Positions 1 through 7,920 of a DNA stretch of 24,724 nt are shown piece after piece. This DNA is from a virus, in IMG/VR virus record IMGVR_UViG_3300028548_002938, positions 1 to 24,724 of that record. One strand, written 5' to 3'. How positions within the stretch are numbered: position 1 is the stretch's first letter; every line of letters starts with the position of its first letter. The notes beneath the pieces were generated by a model. The model saw only the letters and a program-made list of their open reading frames with translations. It was not told the DNA's origin and made no database searches. A program made the position numbers and the translations under genes.

Positions 1-1691
1 ACTTTGACGGTGCAATACAGGCCGCTAAGAACCTATCTAAGCAAGAGCGTGACCGTTCATTCGCAGGTTTCTCTGAGCTTGCTAAAGTCTGGGGTGGTAC
101 ATCATCTGCTGGTGAAGTATATGCTGAAGTCCCAGAGACTCTGAGGGGCGTTGGTTTTGCTTCTGCTACTATGGCTGCATTTACTGTAGCTCAAGTTGAG
201 TCTGGTGACACACCACTAGTACTTGGTAAAAACTGGTACAAGCAGAACGTTGAGAGCCAAGGACAAGCCTATGCACTAGCTGCAAAGCATGACCCTAACT
301 TTGAACCAACTATGGTTAAGAACCTAACTAGCGATCTAGCAACTAACGTAGAGATGCTTAGAACTGAGGCTTCAAAGCAGGGTTTTGTCCCTACTATGGA
401 CCAAGGTAACATTGTGCTCGTACATGGTGGACCAACACACACACAGAAGATGGCAGCATTCGAGGCTGCTATAGCTACCTCTAAGGAAAAAGACCCTGCT
501 GGTGTAGCTGGTATTGAAGCAAACCGTGATGCTTATCTTGCTGAGAAACCAACAGCTATGAACCTTGAGATAGATGAAAAGAATGTTGATGTTCTTGGTG
601 ATGCAGTCTATAAGTTTAATGCTCTTAAGAACCTTGGTAACATTGGCTCTCAGGTGCGTGACCTTACTACAGCCGACTTCAACCTTGTAGATGCTGAAGA
701 TGAAGCAATCGCTGCTGAGACAATGGCTGCACTAAGTAATGGTGAGGCTACAACATCTAACGGACGTATCGCTGAGGCTGTTGGTGTAGACTTTGGTAGC
801 ATTGAGCAAGAGTATGGCTTACCTGAAGGATTCCTTGAGCGTACTGCTCAGATCGAATCTGGTGGCAACCCTGCTGCTAAGAACCCTAACTCCAGCGCTG
901 GTGGTCTATTCCAACAGATCGACGCTAACGCTAAAGAGTTTGGTGTAACTGATAGGTTCAATCCAGAACAGTCAACTGTAGGCGCTGCTAAGTTTGCTAA
1001 ACAGAACGCTGCTAGACTCCGTAAGGTACTCGGACGTGAACCAACAGGCGCTGAACTTTATCTAGCTCACCAACAAGGTGGTGCTGGTGCTGCTAGGCTC
1101 CTAAGTGACCCTGATCGTCCTGTGAACACACTTCTGTCAGATGACGCTATTACCCTTAACGGTGGTAGCTTAGATATGACTGCTGGTGAGTTTGCTGACC
1201 TTTGGATTAACAAGTGGAACAATGGTGGTGGTGGACGACCAACTAACTCCACTCAAACTACACCACCTGCAACACCTAGTGATGTAGCACCAGAAGCTAC
1301 TACCAGCCTTGGTGTACAACCTTCAGCCCCTGCTTCTGGAGCTGGTGCATTTGTACAGACACCAACAGGTGAGGGTGAGAACCTTCGTACTGATCGTACT
1401 GGTGGTGAAGCGTTTAAGGCATCTGCTGCAACTCAAGACCTAGCACCAGTTAGTAGTGAGGTCTCTGAGAACCTACTCTCTCTCGCAAGTAATGCTTCCG
1501 CAGTGCATGGTGAAGGTTCTGCCACAACTAAGAAAATCAATGCTCTAATTAAGACTGTTGATAGTGGTGGTAAGGTTAAGGCTTCTGACGTAACTAAGTT
1601 AATCAAAGAGACTAAGGCTCTCCCACGCACACCTGCGCGTCAAGAGCTTCTAGCTGACTTGTATGAGATGCGTGATGAGGCTGATGACTAA
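1..1691 (+). CDS. Internal virion protein with lytic transglycosylase (SLT) domain, 5'-truncated by window edge
   Basis: The frame is open from the first base (first whole codon at position 3) through the ATG at 171, so that ATG is probably internal and the gene starts outside the window. Counting from the ATG at 171, residues about 215-320 match a soluble lytic transglycosylase fold: GLPEGFLERTAQIESGGNP contains the usual catalytic Glu in an ES-GG-NP context, followed by SSAGGLFQQ and, further on, AYLAHQQG-like ELYLAHQQGGAGAARLL. The C-terminal third is rich in Thr, Ser, Pro and Ala and ends in a charged helical segment. In T7-like phages such domains sit in ejected core proteins (T7 gp16) that cut peptidoglycan during DNA entry; that role is inferred here. 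The stop overlaps the next ATG by one base (TAATG), placing the gene directly before the lysis cassette. Transglycosylase domain is clear; full identity is uncertain because the N-terminus is missing. Confidence 0.85.
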   Translation, partial: FDGAIQAAKNLSKQERDRSFAGFSELAKVWGGTSSAGEVYAEVPETLRGVGFASATMAAFTVAQVESGDTPLVLGKNWYKQNVESQGQAYALAAKHDPNFEPTMVKNLTSDLATNVEMLRTEASKQGFVPTMDQGNIVLVHGGPTHTQKMAAFEAAIATSKEKDPAGVAGIEANRDAYLAEKPTAMNLEIDEKNVDVLGDAVYKFNALKNLGNIGSQVRDLTTADFNLVDAEDEAIAAETMAALSNGEATTSNGRIAEAVGVDFGSIEQEYGLPEGFLERTAQIESGGNPAAKNPNSSAGGLFQQIDANAKEFGVTDRFNPEQSTVGAAKFAKQNAARLRKVLGREPTGAELYLAHQQGGAGAARLLSDPDRPVNTLLSDDAITLNGGSLDMTAGEFADLWINKWNNGGGGRPTNSTQTTPPATPSDVAPEATTSLGVQPSAPASGAGAFVQTPTGEGENLRTDRTGGEAFKASAATQDLAPVSSEVSENLLSLASNASAVHGEGSATTKKINALIKTVDSGGKVKASDVTKLIKETKALPRTPARQELLADLYEMRDEADD

Positions 1692-2227
1692 TGGAAAAGT
1701 TTATCCAAGCTATTCTAAGCCTCCTACAGAGCATCCTTAGTGGTTTAGCTACATCCACTACTAAAAAGAACGGAGGGGCCTCACAGGGCCTCTCTGGGAC
1801 TCCTACGGGCATTAAGAACGTAGAGCTAATCAAAGAGTCTGAGGGCCTACGCCTAAAGGCATATCTACCAACACCCAACGATGTCTATACAATCGGCTAT
1901 GGTCACACTAAGACTGCTGAGAAGGGTATGGTCATTACACTAGCGGGTGCTGATGCACTACTACTACACGACCTTGCTTGGGTGGAGACTGCAATCGACA
2001 CGTATGTCCAAGTACCACTAAACCAAAACCAATATGATGCTCTATCCTCCTTCATCTATAATGTTGGTGGCACAGCATTCCGCAAGTCTACCTTGCTAAA
2101 AAAACTAAATAAAAAAGACTATAACGGTGCTGCCAATGAACTTCTTCGTTGGGATAAGCAGAAGGGTAAGGTTCTCCGTGGGCTTACTAAACGCCGTCAA
2201 CTTGAGAAGGACTTGTTTCTGTCATGA
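1691..2227 (+). CDS. Endolysin, GH24 phage-type lysozyme
   Basis: This 178-residue protein should hydrolyse the glycan strands of peptidoglycan at the end of infection. The GH24 core begins near residue 43: ELIKESEGLRLKAYL carries the catalytic Glu (E51), followed by VYTIGYGHTKT with the conserved Thr (T67). The middle Asp of the T4 lysozyme E-D-T triad is not at its usual position; D64 lies close by, and many phage members vary here. Later family signatures are LNQNQYDALSSFIYNVG and LRGLTKRRQLEKDLF. Residues 4-20 form a hydrophobic or amphipathic segment ending in small residues, which could act as a signal-arrest-release anchor as in P21 endolysin, but this is inferred. It opens a lysis cassette; its stop overlaps the next start by four bases (ATGA). 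Confidence 0.93.
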   Translation: MEKFIQAILSLLQSILSGLATSTTKKNGGASQGLSGTPTGIKNVELIKESEGLRLKAYLPTPNDVYTIGYGHTKTAEKGMVITLAGADALLLHDLAWVETAIDTYVQVPLNQNQYDALSSFIYNVGGTAFRKSTLLKKLNKKDYNGAANELLRWDKQKGKVLRGLTKRRQLEKDLFLS

Positions 2228-2487
2228 GCACACCCGAGCTACAATACATTAAGAAAGAGCTTGATGACCTAGCGGCTGACATCTCTGAAATCAGGGCCAC
2301 TCAAGCTAGGTATATTGAAGAGCACCACGGACTAGAGAAAAGCATTGTAGAGATGCGTAGTGATATTACACACATCAAGTCTTCTCAAGATAGCCTCAAC
2401 ACCAACCTCAATAAACTAATGTTCATCATTGGTGGTGGTTTTGTTGTAGCATTCGTTAGTTGGGTCATTAAAGGAGGATTAGCGTGA
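2224..2487 (+). CDS. Coiled-coil plus C-terminal membrane anchor protein, XhlA-like
   Basis: The 87-residue protein has a long charged heptad-like helix (about residues 3-62, rich in Glu, Lys, Ile and Leu) followed by one transmembrane segment near residues 65-82 (LMFIIGGGFVVAFVSWVI). This is the architecture of the haemolysin XhlA family found in phage lysis cassettes, where it is membrane-associated and works with a holin. It lies between the endolysin and a two-helix holin-like protein and is joined to the former by an ATGA overlap. Assignment rests on architecture and position, not on a catalytic motif; a structural tail role is less likely. Confidence 0.65.
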   Translation: MSTPELQYIKKELDDLAADISEIRATQARYIEEHHGLEKSIVEMRSDITHIKSSQDSLNTNLNKLMFIIGGGFVVAFVSWVIKGGLA

Positions 2488-2666
2488 GTATCAACACTAA
2501 GACATTCAAGCGGGAACTAGCATTGATGATGCTTGTGTTCCTTGGGGGACTAGCCTTTTGGGGCAATGTACAGATGGTAGAACTCTTCATCACCCCAATC
2601 TTCGCCTTCGTTACTATAGCCTTTGGGTTAGATGCATATGCAAAACAGATAGCAGGAGGTAAGTGA
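2484..2666 (+). CDS. Holin-like small membrane protein with two predicted helices
   Basis: The 60-residue product begins with GTG, preceded by a full Shine-Dalgarno AAGGAGG at 2471-2477 with a six-base spacer, and overlaps the previous stop (GTGA). After a short basic N-terminus it has two hydrophobic stretches, about residues 14-28 (MMLVFLGGLAFWGNV) and 33-50 (LFITPIFAFVTIAFGLDA), and a short basic tail. Size, topology and position between endolysin and spanins make it the best candidate for the pore-forming holin that times lysis. No sequence motif distinguishes holin families, so the exact class cannot be given. The adjacent coil-anchor protein may act as partner or antiholin. Confidence 0.6.
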   Translation: MSINTKTFKRELALMMLVFLGGLAFWGNVQMVELFITPIFAFVTIAFGLDAYAKQIAGGK

Positions 2667-2905
2667 TGTGGTTACTAGGGTTTGTTGGGTCAAAGTTGGG
2701 ACGCCTTGTGGCGCTTGCTTTGGCTGCTGGGGCCTCGATCCTGCTAGTATTCAAAGCAGGTCAACGGGACCAGAAGAAACAACAGCAAGTCGATGGCTTG
2801 AAAGAGTACAAGAAAAACATGGAGGCAATTGATGAAGTTGATGTCAACACTGATCTTGATAGCGCTACTAAGCGGCTGTCTAAAAACGGTGGACTACGGG
2901 ATTGA
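2666..2905 (+). CDS. i-spanin (Rz-like inner-membrane spanin subunit)
   Basis: The product is 79 residues from the ATG at 2666, chosen over GTG 2663 because AGGAGGT at 2654-2660 is then five bases upstream; the start overlaps the previous stop (TGATG). Residues about 10-30 form one N-terminal transmembrane helix (LGRLVALALAAGASILLVF), followed by a charged helical periplasmic domain rich in Lys, Gln, Glu and Asp. This matches the Rz-type inner-membrane spanin, which bridges to an outer-membrane lipoprotein to fuse the two membranes after peptidoglycan is cut. The strongest support is the overlapping out-of-frame lipoprotein gene starting inside its 3' end. It is short compared with lambda Rz (153 residues). 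Confidence 0.75.
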   Translation: MWLLGFVGSKLGRLVALALAAGASILLVFKAGQRDQKKQQQVDGLKEYKKNMEAIDEVDVNTDLDSATKRLSKNGGLRD

Positions 2906-3017
2906 CGCTATATGCAGCATCGAACCCCCTACAGTATCACGTAATGATACACCACAAACTATAATTGAAGTAGATAACTTCAGAGCTAAATGGGAGGCTA
3001 TCTGTAATGCCAGCTAA
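2832..3017 (+). CDS. o-spanin (Rz1-like outer-membrane lipoprotein), overlapping the i-spanin gene
   Basis: The ATG at 2832 has GGAGG at 2821-2825 with a six-base spacer. The 61-residue product begins MKLMSTLILIALLSGC, a short signal peptide ending in a lipobox (L-S-G-C), so Cys16 would be lipidated and the mature protein is about 46 residues. The gene starts inside the i-spanin gene in another frame and runs 112 bases past its stop. Overlapping lipoprotein/Rz pairs are characteristic of two-component spanins. A two-Cys mature domain (further Cys at about 28 and 58) could form a disulphide. Its last 11 bases overlap the following HNH-like gene. Confidence 0.8.
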   Translation: MKLMSTLILIALLSGCLKTVDYGIDAICSIEPPTVSRNDTPQTIIEVDNFRAKWEAICNAS

Positions 3018-3273
3018 AAAGCGGGACTACAAGAAAGAGTATGCCAACTACCAAGGCAAGCCAGAACAGAAGAAGCGTAGAGCTTCACGTAATGCTGCTA
3101 GAGCGGCTATGGTTAAGGCTGGTAAGGCTAAGAAGGGTGATGGTAAGGATGTTGCACATAAGAATGGTAATCCAAAGGATAACCGTAAGAGCAACCTGAA
3201 GTCACAAGCTAAGTCTAAGAACAGATCATATGCCCGTACCAAGAGTGCTGGTAAGAAAAACCCAAAGGATTAA
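3007..3273 (+). CDS. Small basic HNH-like phage protein
   Basis: The 88-residue protein is very basic (Lys, Arg and Asn dominate) with almost no hydrophobic core outside one motif. The segment KGDGKDVAHKNGNPKDNRKS, continuing into NL, resembles the beta-beta-alpha metal site of HNH nucleases (H...N...N). Many T7-like phages carry a short protein of this style next to structural genes. The canonical first His is preceded by Ala (VAH) rather than Asp (VDH), so nuclease activity is uncertain and it may only bind DNA or help packaging or ejection. It lies between the spanins and the tail fibre, overlapping the former by 11 bases. Confidence 0.6.
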   Translation: MPAKKRDYKKEYANYQGKPEQKKRRASRNAARAAMVKAGKAKKGDGKDVAHKNGNPKDNRKSNLKSQAKSKNRSYARTKSAGKKNPKD

Positions 3274-3276
3274 GGT

Positions 3277-6200
3277 ATGATATTCTTCCCAACAACAGAT
3301 GAAGACTTCCAGTACTTCCGTAGCCAAGGTTATGCTGGTTCCATTAACGATATGCACTACAAGGCTTTAGGTGACTTGAACCACACAGGTGCTTTGAGTG
3401 ACCGTACCCGCTCGTTCCTAGTTTCTGAATATGGTAGCTTCCACGAGACTATGAGAGACTTACGCAATACCACTGCTTCGTTTGTAGCCTTGCGCTATGG
3501 TGTTGGTGCTATTCAGCCTGAGTTTGTTTTAGACTTTGGTGAAGAGTACTACCGTGTAGATGGCCTTAAGACTGCGCTTTCTGATACTGTTACTCACAGC
3601 CGTGCATCCAATGCCACTATGACAGACAGCGATGGTGTGTTGAAGTGGGCACCTCATAACTTATTGTCGTATAGTGAGGACTTTACTAACGGCGCTTGGG
3701 TAAAAGTCGAGTCTGCTTCTGCATTGTCGGGCCAAGGAACTGCGCCTGATGGCTCTAGTACCGCGAATCTGGCTAGTTTTCCGACTGGCTCTTATTTACG
3801 GCAGGGCTTTTCTGTGCCAACACGTAACTTGGCACTAGCAGTGTGGGTAAAAGCACCATCTACAGGGGCTGCATCTCATGTACGGGTAACAAGCAATGAC
3901 GGAGTAGTTTGGAACTCTGGACTGTCAATAAAAGTTCTTCTGACTAATGCGTGGCAGCTAGTCACCCTCACAGGTGGTCTTGCCTCTGGAACGAGTATAA
4001 ACTGTACTATTGGCACACGGGACGCATCAAATGGAATTGACACTGATTGCATAGGCGATGTCCTGATCTGGGGCGCACACCTATATCGTGACGACCAAGG
4101 CGGCATGGTAGACAACCCAGAGAGAGGCGACAGCTACGTCCCAACTACGTCTGCTGCTGTTTATATGCCTCGTGTAGGCCACCACATCTATGATGGCTAT
4201 GAGTGGGTTAACGAAGGCATCCTTCATGAAAGTCAAGCTCGGACTAATCTGGTGACGTATTCTGAGGACTTCTCGAATACTGCTGCTTGGATTGATGCCG
4301 CATCAGTAATAGTGACGACTAATCAGTCTGTATCACCTGACGGTACTCAGACCGCAGATAGTGTTGAACTTGTAAGCAACGGCGACTTCACATATCAACT
4401 TTCTACTGTGTCTGCCTCGACCCAATATTCGTTTAGCTGGTACATCAAGTCGGGAACAGCAACTGCACATGTGTACGGGTTCTACGACCAGTCAAACTCC
4501 GCATGGGTTGACCAAACACAGTACACTATATCCGATGGAGAATCCGTTGGTAACGGTTGGTATCGTGTGACTAAGACTGTCACGACACCTGTTGGATGCA
4601 CGTCTTTGAGGGCTTACCCTTTGCGTACTAATGATTCGGTCGGACTCGTCGCAAACACTTATGGCACATCTATTCTCTGGGGCGCACAACTAGAAGCTGG
4701 CTCAACCCCATCCAGCTACATACCCACTACAACTGCTACAGTCACTCGTGCTGCTGAGACACTAACAGTCCTTGCGGCTAACATGCCTGCCTACACAGAC
4801 GCTGTGTCTATCCAGATGCAGGGTAAGATTACCTATGCTGATGGGGGTTCGTTTACAGACGGAGTATTCTTTGATTGGACCGATGGAACCGACTTCATAA
4901 CTTGCCGTGCTAGTGGGTACACCACAGACTCAGGGAAGGTGTACTTTATACAGAAGGATGCTGGTGTACAGGACGTAGCGAACTCATCCGATGGAGTGAT
5001 TGCTGAAGGTGTCTTCAGTCCGTTTAACCTGAGTTCACGTCACGGCTCTACGTTCATCAACGGCGCAGTGGACGGTACAGCACTCACAGCTAACACCACA
5101 CCAACTGCTATCCCTGACCGCTCAGCTAATGACTTCCAGATTGGTCCTGTCTTCAACGGTACAATCAAGTCGCTACGGGTCTGGGGTGAAGACATCAGTG
5201 ACACTGGTATTGCTGCAGCATCAGCACCTACGTTCACAGATGAGTTCGCAATGACTGTTACTACTACAACAGCCAATGAAACCTTCACGATCCCATGTCA
5301 GAACGTAGGTACGTTCAATGCTGGTATTCAGTGGGGCGATGGCTCTGTATCTACAGTCACAGCTTACAATGATGCTAAACTAACGCACACCTTCGCAACT
5401 GCTGGGGATCACTTGATCCGTATCAGAGGTAGTTTCCCTAACATCTTCTTCAATGACGCAGGTGATAAGCTCAAGGTGAAATCAGTAGACAACCTCGGTA
5501 TAGTTGGTTGGACTAGGTTGAACAATGCGTTCTATGGCTGCTCAAACATGACTAGCTTCACAGCAGGTACTACAGACACCTCTTCTGTTACGACTATGAA
5601 CACCATGTTTGCTAACTGCTCTAGCCTTACTGCTCTAGACTTGAGTAACTTCAACACTGCTGCTGTTACGGGTATGTCTAACATGTTCCAACAGTGTTAT
5701 AGTCTTACTGCTCTAGACTTGAGTAACTTCAACACAGCTGCTGTTACGACTATGTATTACATGTTCTATAACTGCTCTAGTCTTACTTCTCTAGATGTAA
5801 GTAGCTTCAACACTACTGCTGTTGTGAATACATCTTACATGTTCCAAGACTGCTCTAGCCTTACTTCTCTAGATGTAAGTAACTTCAACACTACTGCTGT
5901 TGTGAGTATGTCTAACATGTTCCGTGGCTGCTCTAGCCTTACTGCTCTAGATGTAAGTAACTTCAACACAGTTGCTGTTGAGTATATGGGTAGCATGTTC
6001 TCTGGCTGCTCTAGTCTTACTGCTCTAGATGTAAGTAACTTCAACACAGCTGCTGTTGTGAGTACATCTTACATGTTCCGTGACTGCTCTAGCCTCACTG
6101 CTCTAGACTTGAGTAACTTCAACACTACTGCTGTTGTGAATACATCTTACATGTTCTATAACTGCTCTAGCCTTACTTCTCTAGATGTCCGTAGCTTCAA

Positions 6201-7059
6201 CACAGCTGCTGTTAAGACTATGTCTTACATGTTCCGTGACTGCTCTAGTCTTACTGCTCTAGATATAAGTAGCTTAAACACAACTGCTGTTACGAGTATG
6301 TCTAACATGTTCCGTGAATGCTCTAGTCTCACTGCTCTAGATGTAAGTAGCTTCAACACTGCTGCTGTTACGGATATGACTAGCATGTTCTATAACTGCT
6401 CTAGCCTTACTGCTCTAGATGTTAGTAGCTTCAACACTACTGCTGTTGTGAATGCGTCTTACATGTTCTATGGCTGCTCTAGCCTTACTGCTCTAGATGT
6501 AAGTAACTTCAACACTACTGCTGTTACGAATATGTCTAACATGTTCCGTAGCTGCACTAGTCTTACTGCTCTAGACTTGAGTAACTTCAACACAGCTGCT
6601 GTTACGACTATGTCTAACATGTTCCGTTTATGCACTAACCTTACTGCTCTGGATGTTAGTAACTTCAACACAGCTGCTGTTACGAATATGTCTAACATGT
6701 TCCAAGACAACTCTAGCCTTACTTCTCTAGATGTCAGTAGCTTCAACACTGCTGCTGTTACGGATATGGCTAGCATGTTCCAAAACTGCACTAGCACTAC
6801 TGACATCATTGGTGTCGAGGACTTCAACATCGAAGGTCTTAACTCAACAGGTGACTTGTCTAACTTCATGACTAACGTGACCCTACCTACCGCTCGTTAC
6901 GATGCACTCCTAATCAACTGGGATGCACAGGAACCGTTCGACGCTATGACGCCTAACTTCGGCAACAGCACCTACACAGGTGGTGGAACCGCAGCGGCTG
7001 CAAGGGCTAACCTGATCAGTACTGATCTATGGGTAATCACAGATGGAGGAATAGCGTAA
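3277..7059 (+). CDS. Tail fibre / receptor-binding protein with BspA-type leucine-rich repeats
   Basis: This 1260-residue protein is the largest in the window. Approximate layout: N-terminal region (1-125) presumably attaching to the tail; two similar jelly-roll-like modules at about 128-275 and 324-485, each opening with NLLSYSEDF/NLVTYSEDF and closing with an IWGA..Y.....YVPTTS / LWGAQLEAGS type strand, as in many phage spike proteins; a LamG-like segment (about 495-640); a PKD-like strand region (about 655-740, IQWGDGSVS); fifteen 26-residue repeats (774-1163) of the BspA/DUF285 type (MSNMF..CSSLTALDVSNFN); and a C-terminal cap. Repeats like these occur in bacterial surface proteins that bind other cells or host matrix. 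Here they most likely form the host-recognition surface; receptor identity cannot be told from sequence. The gene lies downstream of the lysis cassette. Confidence 0.88.
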   Translation: MIFFPTTDEDFQYFRSQGYAGSINDMHYKALGDLNHTGALSDRTRSFLVSEYGSFHETMRDLRNTTASFVALRYGVGAIQPEFVLDFGEEYYRVDGLKTALSDTVTHSRASNATMTDSDGVLKWAPHNLLSYSEDFTNGAWVKVESASALSGQGTAPDGSSTANLASFPTGSYLRQGFSVPTRNLALAVWVKAPSTGAASHVRVTSNDGVVWNSGLSIKVLLTNAWQLVTLTGGLASGTSINCTIGTRDASNGIDTDCIGDVLIWGAHLYRDDQGGMVDNPERGDSYVPTTSAAVYMPRVGHHIYDGYEWVNEGILHESQARTNLVTYSEDFSNTAAWIDAASVIVTTNQSVSPDGTQTADSVELVSNGDFTYQLSTVSASTQYSFSWYIKSGTATAHVYGFYDQSNSAWVDQTQYTISDGESVGNGWYRVTKTVTTPVGCTSLRAYPLRTNDSVGLVANTYGTSILWGAQLEAGSTPSSYIPTTTATVTRAAETLTVLAANMPAYTDAVSIQMQGKITYADGGSFTDGVFFDWTDGTDFITCRASGYTTDSGKVYFIQKDAGVQDVANSSDGVIAEGVFSPFNLSSRHGSTFINGAVDGTALTANTTPTAIPDRSANDFQIGPVFNGTIKSLRVWGEDISDTGIAAASAPTFTDEFAMTVTTTTANETFTIPCQNVGTFNAGIQWGDGSVSTVTAYNDAKLTHTFATAGDHLIRIRGSFPNIFFNDAGDKLKVKSVDNLGIVGWTRLNNAFYGCSNMTSFTAGTTDTSSVTTMNTMFANCSSLTALDLSNFNTAAVTGMSNMFQQCYSLTALDLSNFNTAAVTTMYYMFYNCSSLTSLDVSSFNTTAVVNTSYMFQDCSSLTSLDVSNFNTTAVVSMSNMFRGCSSLTALDVSNFNTVAVEYMGSMFSGCSSLTALDVSNFNTAAVVSTSYMFRDCSSLTALDLSNFNTTAVVNTSYMFYNCSSLTSLDVRSFNTAAVKTMSYMFRDCSSLTALDISSLNTTAVTSMSNMFRECSSLTALDVSSFNTAAVTDMTSMFYNCSSLTALDVSSFNTTAVVNASYMFYGCSSLTALDVSNFNTTAVTNMSNMFRSCTSLTALDLSNFNTAAVTTMSNMFRLCTNLTALDVSNFNTAAVTNMSNMFQDNSSLTSLDVSSFNTAAVTDMASMFQNCTSTTDIIGVEDFNIEGLNSTGDLSNFMTNVTLPTARYDALLINWDAQEPFDAMTPNFGNSTYTGGGTAAAARANLISTDLWVITDGGIA
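5596..6765 (+). repeat. Fifteen tandem 78-bp units encoding BspA/DUF285 leucine-rich repeats
   Basis: Fifteen units of exactly 78 bp (26 codons) follow each other without length change, each centred on the codons for SSLTALDVSNFNT and AAV. Degenerate units flank the array on both sides (about 5518-5595 and 6766-6843). Consensus positions are almost invariant at DNA level, while variation concentrates in the residues after MF (QQ, YN, QD, RG, SG, RE, RL) and in the two residues closing each unit. The array is prone to unit gain or loss by recombination. Confidence 0.95.
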
Positions 7060-7271
7060 TGGCTATCGTAACCAAGACAGAAGGTTACTACATCATCAAC
7101 TCAGCGGCGGTCTCCCTAGTGGGGACTGTCGTGTCCTACCGAGATGACGCTGTAGTACAAGAGTTCGTGACTGAAGCTGAGATGCTAACAGCGCATGAAC
7201 TACAGTTCCCAGAGCAATACGTTGTAGAGGAACCAACTGAACCAGATGAACCAGAGGAGGTACTACCATGA
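7059..7271 (+). CDS. Hypothetical small protein downstream of tail fibre
   Basis: The start is the ATG at 7059, which overlaps the tail-fibre stop (TAATG) and has GGAGGA at 7045-7050 eight bases upstream; an earlier in-frame ATG at 7029 lies inside the fibre gene and lacks such a site. The product is 70 residues: a beta-rich N-terminal part (MAIVTKTEGYYIINS) and a strongly acidic, Pro/Glu-rich tail (about residues 55-70). I do not recognise the family. Position and tight coupling suggest a tail-fibre assembly factor or small tail component, but nothing in the sequence proves it. Confidence 0.7.
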   Translation: MAIVTKTEGYYIINSAAVSLVGTVVSYRDDAVVQEFVTEAEMLTAHELQFPEQYVVEEPTEPDEPEEVLP

Positions 7272-7735
7272 TTGACCTGAGCATTCGGGTAAAGAACCCA
7301 CAGGTCTGGTTGGTCAAGGCTAAAGACCTCGGCTTCATGGAAGAGGTAGTTGTAGAACTAGCTGTTCTTGATGAGCTCAATGAAGTAGTCACTCCTGCGG
7401 TTATGGAGTGGCGCTTCAAGTCTGGTCTGATTATAGATGAGATCGACACTATCTGGGTAACTAAACCAACCTATGATGAAAACGGTGTAGAGCTCACCAG
7501 TGGTGTAAAAGCCTCTGGTCAGCACTTCAACATCCGTATCACTAATCCAGAGTTACAGGCCGAATGGTCTTCGCTCTGGACCGAGACACTAGATGAAGAA
7601 GGTGATGTAGTCAGCCGTGCAATCGCAGGCGCAGTAGCTGTTACCTCCAATAAGTCTGAGAAGGCTTGGAAGTGGCAGGGCGTTGAGTTCATTGATATCA
7701 CATCAGTGGCCTCACCTAGCCGCGTCTGGCTATAA
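7268..7735 (+). CDS. Hypothetical tail-side protein
   Basis: The 155-residue protein starts at an ATG overlapping the previous stop (ATGA), with GAGGAGGT at about 7254-7261 as ribosome site. It is soluble, acidic and predicted beta-rich (alternating hydrophobic stretches such as VVVELAVLD, FNIRIT and AVAVTS), with no signal peptide or membrane helix. No family is recognised. Together with the preceding 70-residue gene it forms a unit after the receptor-binding protein, so a fibre chaperone or distal tail component is a reasonable guess only. Confidence 0.7.
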   Translation: MIDLSIRVKNPQVWLVKAKDLGFMEEVVVELAVLDELNEVVTPAVMEWRFKSGLIIDEIDTIWVTKPTYDENGVELTSGVKASGQHFNIRITNPELQAEWSSLWTETLDEEGDVVSRAIAGAVAVTSNKSEKAWKWQGVEFIDITSVASPSRVWL

Positions 7736-7759
7736 ACAAAAACAACAAGGAAGAAAACA

Positions 7760-7861
7760 ATGGAAAAGTATATAACTTGGGCTAAAGCTAACAAAGGCAA
7801 AGCAATGATTATTGCATTTGTGTGTGTTGTTGTAGTGTCCGAAATCATTAAAAACGTTTAA
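7760..7861 (+). CDS. 33-residue membrane micropeptide, last gene of the + strand block
   Basis: ATG at 7760 has AAGGA nine bases upstream. The product begins MEKYITWAKANKGKA, followed by one hydrophobic helix of about 14 residues (MIIAFVCVVVVSEI), and ends in KNV. The stop lies just before the bidirectional hairpin. The good ribosome site, membrane helix and fit between the preceding gene and the terminator argue for a real gene; its function is unknown. Confidence 0.6.
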   Translation: MEKYITWAKANKGKAMIIAFVCVVVVSEIIKNV

Positions 7862-7868
7862 ACAAAAA

Positions 7869-7917
7869 AAAAGAGCGCAAGAGATCAAGGGTTTCCCCAA
7901 GTCTCTTGCGCTCTTTT
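7869..7917. terminator. Bidirectional intrinsic terminator between convergent gene blocks
   Basis: A perfect 16-bp inverted repeat (7869-7884 with 7902-7917; core AGAGCGCAAGAGA) surrounds a 17-base loop that itself holds GGG-TTT-CCC. On the - strand the stem is followed by about nine T residues, a classic intrinsic terminator for the leftward operon; on the + strand the stem ends in TTTT. It lies exactly where the rightward late genes and leftward genes meet, four bases from the first leftward stop codon. Confidence 0.9.
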
Positions 7918-7920
7918 GCA

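Noticed and set aside
5835-6869. Open - strand frames of 70 and 133 codons opposite the tail-fibre repeats
   Set aside because: They mirror the 78-bp repeat on the other strand; any stop-free frame is copied in every unit. There is no ribosome site and no transcription logic.
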